The notes: generated by a model from the sequence alone, not told the origin. Shown: positions 20,615-29,864, numbered from the stretch's first letter. The stretch: 64,000 nt of DNA from Pseudoalteromonas ruthenica (GCF_008808095.1 NZ_CP023396.1:434001-498000); one strand, 5' to 3'. A program made the numbers and translations.

Positions 20615-21180
20615 GTAAAAAGTGGATAGTGATTACGCCGTTATTAGTTTTCGTGCTGTTATGCGGTTTTTTACTTAAAGGCCTTTTTTCGGATCCGCGC
20701 GAATTACAAAGCGGTCGCGTGAATCAGCCTTTGCCGGCCTTTGACTTGCCTGATCTCATGGATCCAGATAAACGCTGGACCAATGCTGACCTGCAAGGGC
20801 AAACCTATTTACTCAACGTTTGGGGCACTTGGTGTCCTACCTGCTTGGCAGAGCTGGGTTATTTGACCGAGTTACGCGAGCAGGGAGTTAGTATTGTTGG
20901 TTTGTATTATGAACAAGGCTACGATCCTGATTTTGACGGTCAATTTAACCTCGCTGCTTTGCAGCAAGAAGTGCGTGATATGTTGGCCCGTGCAGGCGAC
21001 CCATATCAATTCAACATGCTTGATCTAGATCGCCAATTTCTTCTTGATTTAGGCGTTTCAGGTGCGCCCGAAACCTTCCTAATTAATAGCGAGGGGAAAG
21101 TGCTTGTGCATCATACCGGCGACATTAACCAACGTGTGTGGCGCGCTAAGTTCGCACCCTTAATGCAGGAGGCGCAATGA
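20611..21180 (+). CDS. ccmG: CcmG/DsbE, periplasmic thiol:disulfide oxidoreductase
   Basis: A 189-residue membrane-anchored thioredoxin-fold protein. An N-terminal helix (VITPLLVFVLLCGFLLKGLF) precedes the active site WGTWCPTC with Cys75 and Cys78, and the cis-Pro region is GVSGAPETFLI. It reduces apocytochrome c cysteines before haem attachment. Overlaps with ccmF and ccmH indicate coupled translation. Confidence 0.96.
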   Translation: MSKKWIVITPLLVFVLLCGFLLKGLFSDPRELQSGRVNQPLPAFDLPDLMDPDKRWTNADLQGQTYLLNVWGTWCPTCLAELGYLTELREQGVSIVGLYYEQGYDPDFDGQFNLAALQQEVRDMLARAGDPYQFNMLDLDRQFLLDLGVSGAPETFLINSEGKVLVHHTGDINQRVWRAKFAPLMQEAQ

Positions 21181-21638
21181 GATATTTACTATTAGCCATA
21201 GTACTGATGTTGGCGCTGCCAGCACTTGCTGTGGAGGAAAAGTACGATTTTGCTAATGACGACCAAGCGCAGCTGTTTTCAGAGCTAACCAAAGAGCTAC
21301 GCTGTCCAAAGTGTCAGAATCAAAACATCGCTGACTCTGATGCCGTGGTGGCCAAAGATTTACGCGATAAAGTCGAAGAGCTCGTTAAAGAGGGTCAAAA
21401 TAAAGACCAAGTGATTGATTATATGATCGATCGTTACGGCTACTTTGTGCACTATCAGCCGCCAGTCACTCCAGCGACCATCTTATTATGGATCTTGCCA
21501 GGGCTGATCGTTATTGCAGGCTTAGCTTTTATTGTTTTACGGCAAAAGAAAGCGGCGCAAAAAGCAAGTTGGTCAGCGGCCGATGAGCAAAAACTGCAGC
21601 AACTTATCAAGCAATATCAGCGTAAGGAGTCAGCGTAA
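21177..21638 (+). CDS. ccmH: CcmH, apocytochrome thiol-handling subunit (N-terminal type)
   Basis: A 153-residue protein with a signal peptide (LLLAIVLMLALPALA), the redox motif LRCPKC (Cys43, Cys46) and QNQNIADSDA, then a C-terminal transmembrane helix. It is the short CcmH form, with the CycH/CcmI function encoded separately by the next gene. It works with CcmG to present reduced apocytochrome to CcmF. The next start overlaps its stop by one base. Confidence 0.95.
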   Translation: MRYLLLAIVLMLALPALAVEEKYDFANDDQAQLFSELTKELRCPKCQNQNIADSDAVVAKDLRDKVEELVKEGQNKDQVIDYMIDRYGYFVHYQPPVTPATILLWILPGLIVIAGLAFIVLRQKKAAQKASWSAADEQKLQQLIKQYQRKESA

Positions 21639-22873
21639 TGCTTACTATGTGGGGGGGCTTTGCTGCCCTGATTATTATTGCTTTAGTGTTTGTCTGCTGG
21701 CCGTTTTTTCGACGTTTTCAGGCACAGAGTAATTCAGGAGTTAATGCGCAGCGTATCGACATCTTCAATCAACGTCAGCAAGAGCTTGCAGACGAACTCG
21801 CCATGGAGCGCATCTCACAAAGCAGTTTTGACGAGTCCATGGTTGAGCTGAAGCGTCGTTTGTTGAATGATTTATCACCTGAACAACAGCTACATGGCCG
21901 AGGTAATAACCGTATTTTGGCGCTAACAGGGGTGCTCTTTGTGGTGGTCCTCAGTGGCGTGTTTTACTACTTTACTGGCAGTTATCAGCAGCTAAAGAGC
22001 TGGGAGCAGGCTATTGAACAACTGCCTGAGTTAGGTGAGCGTGCGGTGATGGGCAAAGGTGAACCATTGTCGGCCAACGAGCGACAAGCGTTATTACTCG
22101 GGCTTCGCACCCGCTTGGCACAAGATGGCGATGATGCCGTTGCCTGGCTGATGTTAGGACGCGTTGCTATGACTCTGGACGAGTTTGAAATGGCCACTCA
22201 AGCTTTTGATAAAGTATTGGCCATGGACCCAGACAACTTAGGCGCTAAAGTCGGCTACGCACAAGCGCTGTTGGTACGGGGTAACGACAGCAGTATGACG
22301 CAGGCAGCAAAGTTACTCTCGCAAGTGTTGCAGCAGCAGCCACAAAACATGGATGCGATTTCCATGTTGGCGCTAATAGCCTACGAGCGCCAAGATTGGC
22401 TTGAAGCAAAAAGTGCCTTTGAGCTTATTTTATCGTCCATGCGTCAAGACGATCCGCGTTATGCCATGGTGGCGCAGCGCATCGATGAAATCGAGCAACG
22501 CATTAGCCAGTCGCAGCAAAGCTCCGGCGAGGAAATAACGGTTGCTGTCGCGCTGGCCGATAAAGTTAAAGACCGCATCCCCCATCAAGCGATTTTGTTT
22601 GTCTATGCTAAAGCTGCTTCCGGGCCACCTATGCCTCTGGCAGTAAAGCGTTTTTCTGAATTTTCATTGCCAATGACGGTGACATTATCGCAAGCGGATG
22701 CGATGATGGCGGAATTAACACTGGCTCAATTTGAGCAAGTGCAAATCATCGCTCGTATCTCCAAAGATGGTGATGTCGCCATTGCCAGCGGCGAATTACA
22801 AGGGCAGTCTGGTGTGATTGACCAGCAGCAACAGAAGCAAGTGGACGTGCTTATCGACACTTTGATTCAGTAG
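21638..22873 (+). CDS. ccmI: CcmI/CycH, TPR apocytochrome chaperone
   Basis: A 411-residue protein with an N-terminal membrane segment, a leucine-zipper-like cytoplasmic loop (RQQELADELAMERIS), a second transmembrane helix around LALTGVLFVVVLSGVFYY, and TPR repeats (AWLMLGRVAMTLDEFEMATQ and AISMLALIAYERQDW). The C-terminal domain is the periplasmic CycH type. It captures apocytochrome C-termini and delivers them to CcmF-CcmH. This is the last ccm gene; mlaA begins 8 bases after its stop. Confidence 0.93.
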   Translation: MLTMWGGFAALIIIALVFVCWPFFRRFQAQSNSGVNAQRIDIFNQRQQELADELAMERISQSSFDESMVELKRRLLNDLSPEQQLHGRGNNRILALTGVLFVVVLSGVFYYFTGSYQQLKSWEQAIEQLPELGERAVMGKGEPLSANERQALLLGLRTRLAQDGDDAVAWLMLGRVAMTLDEFEMATQAFDKVLAMDPDNLGAKVGYAQALLVRGNDSSMTQAAKLLSQVLQQQPQNMDAISMLALIAYERQDWLEAKSAFELILSSMRQDDPRYAMVAQRIDEIEQRISQSQQSSGEEITVAVALADKVKDRIPHQAILFVYAKAASGPPMPLAVKRFSEFSLPMTVTLSQADAMMAELTLAQFEQVQIIARISKDGDVAIASGELQGQSGVIDQQQQKQVDVLIDTLIQ

Positions 22874-22881
22874 GAAGTGAC

Positions 22882-23619
22882 ATGTTAAAGAAGACTTTTA
22901 TAACGCTTGTAGCGTTAGTACTCAGTGCCTGTGCCCAGGTTCCTCCAGAAAAAGAGGATCCGCGCGATCCGCTACAAAGCCTGAACCGACCATTGTATGA
23001 CTTTAATATGGATGTGTTGGATGCTTACATTTTGCGTCCAGTTGCAGTGGGTTATGTGGAAGTAACGCCAGCGCCTGTTCGTCGTTCGGTGGTGAACTTT
23101 ACCGACAATATCAGCGCGCCGACCGACGCCATTAACGCAGCACTGCAAGGTAAAGCGGATCACACCGGCATAAGCATTGCGCGCTTTTTAGTCAACACCA
23201 CAGTAGGTATAGGGGGATTATTTGACGTGGCTTCATCCCTTGGATTGGAGTATGTTGATGAGGACTTTGGTCAAACCTTAGGGGTTTGGGGAGTAGGTGA
23301 TGGAGCGTATGTGATGATCCCAGGAATGGGGCCGAGCACCGCACGTAACGTAACCGGCGATATTGTGGATAATGTGGTATTGCCTGAAATCGCTCTGACC
23401 ACACCGCAAACTATTTTAGTGTTTGCTTTGAAGGCCGTGGAGGCGCGAGCTTCATTGATCCCCCAAGAGAGCTTGCTAAATGAATCGCTGGACCCTTATA
23501 CCTTTATGAAAGATATATACTACCAGCGCCAGTTGTATGAGCTACATGACGGTAATCCGCCTATAGAGGAAGAGCCTGAAGCGCAAGACTACGATGATGA
23601 CTTTTTGGAGAATCTCTAG
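22882..23619 (+). CDS. mlaA: MlaA/VacJ, outer-membrane phospholipid transport lipoprotein
   Basis: A 245-residue lipoprotein. The signal peptide ends in the lipobox LVLSAC (lipidated Cys17). The mature part has DPLQSLNRPLYDFN, typical of MlaA, and GQTLGVWGVGDGAYVMIPG. With outer-membrane porins it removes mislocalised phospholipid from the outer leaflet and passes it to MlaC. The acidic C-terminal tail is common in the family. The mla ABC-transporter genes are not in the window. A strong terminator follows. Confidence 0.94.
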   Translation: MLKKTFITLVALVLSACAQVPPEKEDPRDPLQSLNRPLYDFNMDVLDAYILRPVAVGYVEVTPAPVRRSVVNFTDNISAPTDAINAALQGKADHTGISIARFLVNTTVGIGGLFDVASSLGLEYVDEDFGQTLGVWGVGDGAYVMIPGMGPSTARNVTGDIVDNVVLPEIALTTPQTILVFALKAVEARASLIPQESLLNESLDPYTFMKDIYYQRQLYELHDGNPPIEEEPEAQDYDDDFLENL

Positions 23620-23650
23620 TCGATTAGCGCGAACAGCGAATAATAAAAAA

Positions 23651-23672
23651 GCCGGCAATTTGCCGGCTTTTT
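23651..23672. terminator. Bidirectional intrinsic terminator after mlaA
   Basis: An inverted repeat GCCGGCA / TGCCGGC with a 3-base loop, preceded by an A run and followed by a T run. It lies between the convergent mlaA and the EAL-HDOD gene, so it can serve both strands. Confidence 0.9.
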
Positions 23673-23678
23673 CAATTA

Positions 23679-24899
23679 TTACATTATGGCTTGCATTTGC
23701 TCGTTGGCCCAATGAATTGCCTCGTGATAGGCATCAGGCACTTTGTTGGCATCCAGTTTCATTTCTTCTACTGTTGCGTTAGCTTGTTGCCACTGGGCGT
23801 GCTCATAATATTTTACCAAGGTGATATAGCCCGCAAGTACGCCTTCGTTGTCGCGCAGCGCTGCTTTTATATCATTGGCCAAAGGCAAACGTTCAACAAC
23901 CGCTGCCATATCTTGGTCTAAAATCGCGTCTAATAGAGACATCATGCCGGTTAAGAATGCACGTCCTGGATCACCTGCATTTTGGTGCTGCTCTGCTAAT
24001 ACCTCGGCAAAACGGGCGCGGGTAAGGGATAAACGCATCAGTTCGGCAGGTTTGTCTGAAGACAGTTGCGCGGTGAACAGCAGCGATAAAAACTTTTTAA
24101 TCTCTTTGGCACCGAGCACTACGAGCGCTTGCTTAATGGTGGATACTTCAGCGCGGCGTTTAAACATGGCGGAATTGGAATAGCGCAACAACTTGTAAGA
24201 GAGGTTAACGTCGCGTTCAAACACCTTAGTGACTTTTTCCAAATCCATTTCACTGGTTGATGTTTCGTATAGCAACTCGGCAAGCGTCAACTCCGAGGGC
24301 GGCAATGCCTTACTTTGTACCATCTCAGGCTTAGAGAAGAAGAAGCCTTGGAAGTAGCTAAAACCAAGGTCGAGCGCGTGCTGGTACTGCTCATAAGTTT
24401 CTACCTTCTCAGCCAACAGCTTGATATTAGGGAAGCCTTTAATCGCCGCGACCACTTCTTGTATTTCTTGTTCGCTGTTTTCTAGGTAGTCGATTTTAAT
24501 AATATCGATAAAAGGGAAGAAGTGACGCCAGACGTTTTGATGCTTATAGTCATCAAGGGCAATGGTATAGCCTTGCTCTTTAAGGTCTTGTACCAGGGCT
24601 AGCAGACGTTTGCCAGGTTGCACGGTCTCGAGTATTTCAACGACAATTTCGTCAGTGCCCATCATGGTGGCATACCCTTTACTGAGTGTTTCCAAAGTAA
24701 AGTTGATATAAGCCGGCTTATTGTCGGTTAGCTCTTCAAGGCCAAAGGTAAACTGACTTCCTTCGATAAGCTTAGAGGTGGCTTCATCACCATTAATTTG
24801 TGGGAACACATTGGCTAAGCCATCGCGGAACAACAGTTCGTAGCCGACCAGTGTTTTCTCTCTATCCAGAATGGGCTGACGCGCAGCGTAAAAATTCAT
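23679..24899 (-). CDS. EAL-HDOD signalling protein (CdgJ/YuxH type, degenerate EAL)
   Basis: A 406-residue protein with an N-terminal EAL-like domain and a C-terminal HDOD domain (from about residue 200). The EAL signature is YELLF instead of EAL, and the usual LDDFGTG loop reads LDDYKHQN, so c-di-GMP hydrolysis is unlikely. The HDOD part includes SYKLLRYSNSAMF and ALVVLGAKEIKKFLSLL. Related proteins (for example Vibrio CdgJ) affect motility and surface behaviour. It is monocistronic, with about 370 bases of divergent promoter region before putP. Confidence 0.88.
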   Translation of the reverse strand: MNFYAARQPILDREKTLVGYELLFRDGLANVFPQINGDEATSKLIEGSQFTFGLEELTDNKPAYINFTLETLSKGYATMMGTDEIVVEILETVQPGKRLLALVQDLKEQGYTIALDDYKHQNVWRHFFPFIDIIKIDYLENSEQEIQEVVAAIKGFPNIKLLAEKVETYEQYQHALDLGFSYFQGFFFSKPEMVQSKALPPSELTLAELLYETSTSEMDLEKVTKVFERDVNLSYKLLRYSNSAMFKRRAEVSTIKQALVVLGAKEIKKFLSLLFTAQLSSDKPAELMRLSLTRARFAEVLAEQHQNAGDPGRAFLTGMMSLLDAILDQDMAAVVERLPLANDIKAALRDNEGVLAGYITLVKYYEHAQWQQANATVEEMKLDANKVPDAYHEAIHWANEQMQAIM

Positions 24900-25273
24900 T
24901 TATTGGCACTTCCAAAAATACGTTGCTAATTGCTTAACAATATATGAAAAATCTAGGTTGTTTTCATTAATAATTATACTTTTTTGTGAGCTAAGTGCGC
25001 AAATGTGACGTTGAAACCATCATATGTATCAAATATTTAATACATAAGTATGGATATCGCACTAATTGGAGTTGCGGGTCAGGGCCATGCTATAGTGGTG
25101 TGAGCGTACGTTGTGATAAAAATACACTGCAACGTCGTTAGGGTATGCTGACCTTTGCTGCAAAAACAGGCAGCAAAGGTCAACGCGCCTAAGTAATAAT
25201 AACAACATTCTTCGCCCAATCTGTGCTTCGTGCGGCTTTTGGGGTGAAGCTCAGCGCTAAGTTGGAGGCTAAA
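24900..25273. promoter_or_regulatory. Divergent intergenic region before putP
   Basis: An AT-rich stretch between the EAL-HDOD gene and putP. No gene was recognised. It contains a direct AT palindrome-rich part near 25020-25050 and a perfect 13-bp hairpin at 25149-25182. Promoters for both flanking genes must lie here, but no confident -35/-10 pair could be assigned. Confidence 0.6.
25149..25182. promoter_or_regulatory. Perfect 13-bp inverted repeat upstream of putP
   Basis: TGACCTTTGCTGC (25149-25161) and its exact complement GCAGCAAAGGTCA (25170-25182), separated by AAAAACAG. It lies about 90 bases before the likely putP start and lacks a T run on the plus strand, so it is not an ordinary terminator. 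It could be an operator or a 5' leader hairpin; the role is inferred. Confidence 0.75.
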
Positions 25274-26761
25274 TTGGAAGTAGGTACGATAATTTCTCTT
25301 GCTCTGTATTTCATCGTTATGCTCGGCATCGGTCTGTATGCATACAAGAAATCAACGGATGATGTATCAGGGTACATGTTAGGTGGGCGTAATCTTAGAC
25401 CCAGTGTAGCAGCGCTTTCTGCAGGTGCTTCTGACATGAGCGGTTGGATATTGATGGGCTTGCCTGGCGCTATGTTCTTAACTGGCTTTAGTGCTACCTG
25501 GATTGCTATAGGATTGGTGATCGGTGCTTGGGCTAACTACCTATTAGTGGCGCCGCGCTTACGTGTGTATACCGAGCGGGCCAATGATGCGATAACCATT
25601 CCTGATTACTTTGCTAACCGTTTTAACGATTCCAAAAACGCGCTGCGCGTGGTGTCGGCGGTGGTGATCATCGTGTTTTTCACCTTATATACCTCTTCAG
25701 GCGTTGTCGCTGGCGGTAAGCTGTTTGAAAGCTCGTTCGGTTTATCCTATGAAATGGGCTTATATGTGACCACCGGCGTGGTCGTATTGTATACCTTATT
25801 TGGCGGCTTTTTAGCTGTGAGCCTAACTGACTTTGTGCAAGGCTGCATTATGTTCTTAGCGCTCATTATCGTGCCTTTTGTTACCTATACCTTACTTGAG
25901 CAGCCTCTACCTGCCACGCTTGAACAGGTAAATCCGGATATGCTTGAGTGGGTGGGGACCGGCTCAGTACTAGGAATTATTTCGGCTATGGCGTGGGGTC
26001 TGGGTTACTTCGGTCAGCCCCATATCATCGTACGCTTTATGTCAGTTCGTGGTTTGAAAGATATTCGCGTTATGCGCCGTATTGGTATGTCGTGGATGAT
26101 TGTTGCTGCGGTAGGTGCAGTGGCAACAGGTTTATGCGGTGCTGCTTATAGCTATGAGAAAGGTATTACCGTTGAAGATGCGGAAACCATTTTCCTCATT
26201 TTATCTCAATTGCTATTCCACCCACTGGTGGCCGGATTCTTATTAGCAGCTATCTTAGCGGCTATCATGAGTACCATTTCCTCGCAGCTATTAGTGAGTT
26301 CCAGCTCGCTGACAGAAGACTTCTACAAGATTTACATCAAGCGTGATGCCTCAGAAAAAGAGCTTGTGCTCGTGGGTCGCATCAGCGTGCTACTGGTTGC
26401 ACTGTGTGCCATCTACCTTGCATATGACCGCGATAGCTCGATTTTATCGTTGGTGAGTAACGCTTGGGCCGGTTTTGGTGCGGCGTTCGGTCCGCTAGTA
26501 TTATTTAGCTTGTATTGGCGCCGTATGAACCTTCCAGGCGCGCTTGCAGGTATGATTGTTGGTGCGGCTACAGTGCTATTCTGGATTTACGCGCCTGTTA
26601 AGATTGATGGCCAGTCACTAAGCGACTGGATGTATGAAATCGTCCCAGGCTTTATTCTTGCGAGTATCGCTATTGTTGCAGTATCGCTGGCGACTAAAGA
26701 GCCCAGCGAAGCACTGACAGATACCTTTGATAAGGTTGAGGCAGAGCTGCAAGAAGGCTAA
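25274..26761 (+). CDS. putP: PutP, sodium/proline symporter
   Basis: A 495-residue member of the sodium:solute symporter family with about 13 predicted transmembrane helices. SGYMLGGRNLRPSVAALSAG and ASDMSGWILMGLPG are PutP hallmarks, and SSSSLTEDFYK lies in the region associated with sodium binding. The start chosen is TTG at 25274: GGAGG at 25264-25268 lies 5 bases before it, and the product then matches the family length. An upstream frame extension (to 25223) has no helix and is improbable. No putA is nearby. Confidence 0.93.
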   Translation: MEVGTIISLALYFIVMLGIGLYAYKKSTDDVSGYMLGGRNLRPSVAALSAGASDMSGWILMGLPGAMFLTGFSATWIAIGLVIGAWANYLLVAPRLRVYTERANDAITIPDYFANRFNDSKNALRVVSAVVIIVFFTLYTSSGVVAGGKLFESSFGLSYEMGLYVTTGVVVLYTLFGGFLAVSLTDFVQGCIMFLALIIVPFVTYTLLEQPLPATLEQVNPDMLEWVGTGSVLGIISAMAWGLGYFGQPHIIVRFMSVRGLKDIRVMRRIGMSWMIVAAVGAVATGLCGAAYSYEKGITVEDAETIFLILSQLLFHPLVAGFLLAAILAAIMSTISSQLLVSSSSLTEDFYKIYIKRDASEKELVLVGRISVLLVALCAIYLAYDRDSSILSLVSNAWAGFGAAFGPLVLFSLYWRRMNLPGALAGMIVGAATVLFWIYAPVKIDGQSLSDWMYEIVPGFILASIAIVAVSLATKEPSEALTDTFDKVEAELQEG

Positions 26762-26786
26762 TCCCTGAGAATTAGAGATAGTAAAA

Positions 26787-26813
26787 GGCCACCCTTAGCG
26801 GGTGGCCTTTTTT
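26787..26813 (+). terminator. Intrinsic terminator after putP
   Basis: The stem GGCCACCC / GGGTGGCC with loop TTAGC is followed by six T residues, 25 bases after the putP stop. A run of A precedes the stem, so it may also act for the convergent DUF3379 gene. Confidence 0.92.
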
Positions 26814-26872
26814 GTGTCTTTGAGCTGTCCTAAGTAGCGTTGAGGGTATTTAGTAACAGCAACCCTAGTTCG

Positions 26873-27604
26873 CTAATTCCAACGCAGTGATTGGTTTATC
26901 CGTGCCTGGTATTCATCCACTGGCGCTTGCGCCATAGCCACCAGTATGGCGTCTCCTTGAGGGAAGTGTGAAACGCGTCCAGCGAAGCGCTGATCATTAA
27001 AATGAACATCACCGAGATAATCGTTCGCAGAGGGGACGATAAATACCGTCATCGGGCCGAAATCCGATTGAAAAACTAGGTGCAAACCTTTTTGCCCTTT
27101 GAAATTACAGTAACGAGCGTAGGTGATAGCCCCAGGTAACTCATCCAGATGGCCGCCAAGTTCAGAGAGTCGTAAATTGACCTCATCCAAGGCTATTTCC
27201 TCATTTACGCTCAGTGCGTCAATTTCATGATAAACATGTGCCAAGGCGTGCTCACCAATAGATAACGTTGGCGACATCAGGTGATACAACACCCCAGTAA
27301 AGGCGATAACCACAGACGCAGCTATGGCGATATACCAAGGCGTTTTTGGTTTAGTCTGCTTCGCTGCGGGGTTATTGCCCGAGCGTTGATCGCTTTGCTC
27401 CCCCATGGTTTGGTTAAAAATAATTTTATCAGCCAAATTATCGGGTACAGGTACCTGCATCGCCTCAACAAGCTCTTTATCAAGCTGTTTTAACTCATTA
27501 ACTAATTGTTTGCGCTCAGGACTTTGCTCTGCAAACTCAAGCACGTCCTTGTCTTTGGTGTTTGGATGAGCAAAAAGGCGCCGGCGAAATTCTAATTCAT
27601 CCAT
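26873..27604 (-). CDS. DUF3379 protein, probable anti-sigma factor
   Basis: A 243-residue protein with an N-terminal cytoplasmic part (MDELEFRRRLFAHPNTKDKD), one transmembrane helix near residues 92-112 (YIAIAASVVIAFTGVLYHL) and a periplasmic domain containing ARYCNFKGQKGLHLVF. The DUF3379 family lies next to ECF sigma genes in alteromonads. Here it overlaps the sigma gene by 8 bases. The anti-sigma role is inferred from topology and context rather than from a zinc-binding ZAS motif, which is not visible. Confidence 0.8.
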   Translation of the reverse strand: MDELEFRRRLFAHPNTKDKDVLEFAEQSPERKQLVNELKQLDKELVEAMQVPVPDNLADKIIFNQTMGEQSDQRSGNNPAAKQTKPKTPWYIAIAASVVIAFTGVLYHLMSPTLSIGEHALAHVYHEIDALSVNEEIALDEVNLRLSELGGHLDELPGAITYARYCNFKGQKGLHLVFQSDFGPMTVFIVPSANDYLGDVHFNDQRFAGRVSHFPQGDAILVAMAQAPVDEYQARINQSLRWN

Positions 27605-28121
27605 TTGGAGCCCCTTTCATAGGTTCAGTGGTTCGAGTGAGTGCGCTTTTTAGCTGATTTCTAGCTCGATATAAGCGCGTCATAACCGTGTTTTTGTTTA
27701 AGCCGAGGATTTGCGCAATTTCATCGCCGCTGCAGCCACCAATCACTTGTAGGATTAACGGTTCACGGTATTCTTGCGCAAGCTCCATAATGCGTCGTTG
27801 GACAACGGTCATTTCCATTTCGTCATCTAAAGAAGTGCTGCGTTCGTCGCAGAGGGTGTCTTGTTCGACATCACTGTAATCAAACTGCTTGCGTTCAAAG
27901 CGGCGAGCATTTTCTCGTCGCAAAATAGTAAACAGCCACGACTTAGCAGCGTTCTGATCGACTAATGAATCTAATGAACGCCATGCTCGTAAAAAAGTTT
28001 CTTGGACCAGGTCTTCAGCCACACTAGGGTCTTTGCAAAGCCAATAGGCAAAGCGATAGAGCTCTTTGTGGTATACCTGCACCAGCGCCTCATAGCGCTT
28101 TTGTTTATCTGCCATGCCCAT
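27597..28121 (-). CDS. ECF-family RNA polymerase sigma factor
   Basis: A 174-residue extracytoplasmic-function sigma factor. Region 2 shows VAEDLVQETFLRAWRSL and region 4 GDEIAQILGLNKNTVMTRLYR. The ATG at 28121 is 4 bases after GGAGGT. A longer TTG-started reading (28139) would include that ribosome site and is unlikely. It is not the canonical rpoE-rseABC locus because the downstream gene is DUF3379. The stimulus is unknown. Confidence 0.9.
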   Translation of the reverse strand: MGMADKQKRYEALVQVYHKELYRFAYWLCKDPSVAEDLVQETFLRAWRSLDSLVDQNAAKSWLFTILRRENARRFERKQFDYSDVEQDTLCDERSTSLDDEMEMTVVQRRIMELAQEYREPLILQVIGGCSGDEIAQILGLNKNTVMTRLYRARNQLKSALTRTTEPMKGAPNG

Positions 28122-28183
28122 TAAGACCTCCGACAGCAATAAAACATTTCACTTAACGGGAAATTTATTTGCTCAAGGCAATA

Positions 28184-28210
28184 TTAAGCGCCTGCAGAGC
28201 AGGCGCTTAA
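28184..28210 (-). terminator. Perfect 12-bp hairpin after the Bat operon
   Basis: TTAAGCGCCTGC and its exact complement, with the 3-base loop AGA, lie 53 bases downstream of the batD stop and before the sigma gene. Only a weak ATATT follows on the minus strand, so termination efficiency is uncertain. Confidence 0.65.
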
Positions 28211-28262
28211 AGACAGTTGCAGTGATTTGCAGTTGCCACTCGCAGTGAAGCGAACTAATGCC

Positions 28263-29864
28263 TTAATACAAGGAGTCTAGTTCAGTTTGTTGCTTTTGCT
28301 GCATGCTCACGGGTGTGTTAATACCTTGCGCAATCAAAGAGTAGTCAACCACTCTCTCGTCATGGCTATAGAGTTGCTGGCGCAACTTGGTAAGTTCTTG
28401 GCGGGCATTTTCAGGCCAATGGCTTTGCCATTGGTGAAGTGAGCTTTTGTTCGCTTTGGCATGCGCATCTAGGGCGCGATAGAGCTCCTGCGGGTTTTGC
28501 GCTTTAAGCGCGCGCTGCACAGCCTGCAAATTACCCTTTGCTGTTTTAGGCTGCGGTTTGGTGCTGGTTGGTGCTAAAGGCTGAATACGTTGACGTTGCC
28601 ACCACCACGCTGCCATAGTCAGTAGCCACAGCACATAACCTGGTATCGCCCATAGCAAGCTTACATCAGAGTGCGTGGGTGGCGCGCTAACATCGTTAGT
28701 TGCGGTGGTTTGCGGAGCATCACTAGGGGAGGGGGCGGCCGTGGTGCTGGCCTGGCCGACCACGGTAATGGTTTTTTCTGCTACTTTGGCTATCTGCGCG
28801 CGTCCTGTAACGGTATTAAACCAAGGCACCTCGATTGCTGGTAGCGTATAGGTGCCAGGCTGTTGTGGCACATAGGCAATGGATGTGGTGGTTTGAGCAA
28901 TAATACGACCATCGCGAATAAGATGCGTGCGCTCGGATTGATCGGGGTAGCTGCGCACGTTTTCAAGGTCTGGGCTGGTTAAATCCGGCAGTTGCTCTTT
29001 GGTGGTATTCAAAGCCGTCAGTGTCAGCGTTCGAGTGATGGGGGTGCCCACCTGCACTTGTTCATCAGCGCCTTGCCACTGTTCACTTAAATCCACCAAC
29101 TCACTTGGCAACCATGTGCCATTAATGCCTTCGGGCATGGGCTTCACATCAACCAATGTATTTGTGGCACTGGCACTGACTGCCATAGCACGGTAGTTTT
29201 TACGCACTTTGCCATTTAAGCGTGGCGCTTGTAACTCAAAGGTGCCACTTTTTTGTGGTTGTACTAAGTAGTCGCGTTGGATCACTAGGTAGCGCCGCCC
29301 ATCAATGACTTCTTGGCTCTCTCGCTGCTTGCCCATTTGCGTAATATTGGCGTTTTCCATACTCGGCGCGGCCAGTGAACCATCAATTAAATCAACACCT
29401 AAGTAAAGTTTAACGGTATAAACCCCGGCTTGCTGCACATACAGTGACTGCGGGGTGAGCTCGGTTTTAATAAAGGCGGTGCTATCGTCAAGACTGCTGT
29501 TGGCGTTGTTAACCACTTTTAGAGTGAATGGCTCTGAGCTCACGCCATTAATAGTAAACGCCGGGATTTCATAATTACCCGCTTCACGTGCCATCAGCTC
29601 GATTTGCCATGTAGATTGTCGGCTTACGGCACCATTGATAATACGTGTTTGGTTACTACGAGACATAGGGCCAACCACAAAGTCATCAAGCAGCGCTTGA
29701 GTATCGGGTTGGCTGTTGTTGACCGTATCATCGGCTTTGATGGTTATAGCGAAATACTCACCGGCAAGCACAGGGTTTTTATCGACACTGGCGGTAAGCT
29801 TAGTGAGCGCCAAAACGGGCATGGCTAAGCACGTGAGTGCGATGAAGAAGGCGGTTCTTACCAT
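28263..29864 (-). CDS. BatD-like protein
   Basis: A 533-residue protein with a signal peptide (TAFFIALTCLAMPVLA), a periplasmic domain with Ig-like character containing VLAGEYFAITIKADD and YEIPAFTINGVSSEPF, a transmembrane helix near LLWAIPGYVLWLLTMAAWWW and a cytoplasmic tail. BatD (oxygen tolerance) proteins are membrane partners of BatA/BatB in the MoxR-associated complex. It is the last gene of the operon and overlaps the upstream gene by 7 bases. The molecular role is poorly defined in the family. Confidence 0.87.
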   Translation of the reverse strand: MVRTAFFIALTCLAMPVLALTKLTASVDKNPVLAGEYFAITIKADDTVNNSQPDTQALLDDFVVGPMSRSNQTRIINGAVSRQSTWQIELMAREAGNYEIPAFTINGVSSEPFTLKVVNNANSSLDDSTAFIKTELTPQSLYVQQAGVYTVKLYLGVDLIDGSLAAPSMENANITQMGKQRESQEVIDGRRYLVIQRDYLVQPQKSGTFELQAPRLNGKVRKNYRAMAVSASATNTLVDVKPMPEGINGTWLPSELVDLSEQWQGADEQVQVGTPITRTLTLTALNTTKEQLPDLTSPDLENVRSYPDQSERTHLIRDGRIIAQTTTSIAYVPQQPGTYTLPAIEVPWFNTVTGRAQIAKVAEKTITVVGQASTTAAPSPSDAPQTTATNDVSAPPTHSDVSLLWAIPGYVLWLLTMAAWWWQRQRIQPLAPTSTKPQPKTAKGNLQAVQRALKAQNPQELYRALDAHAKANKSSLHQWQSHWPENARQELTKLRQQLYSHDERVVDYSLIAQGINTPVSMQQKQQTELDSLY

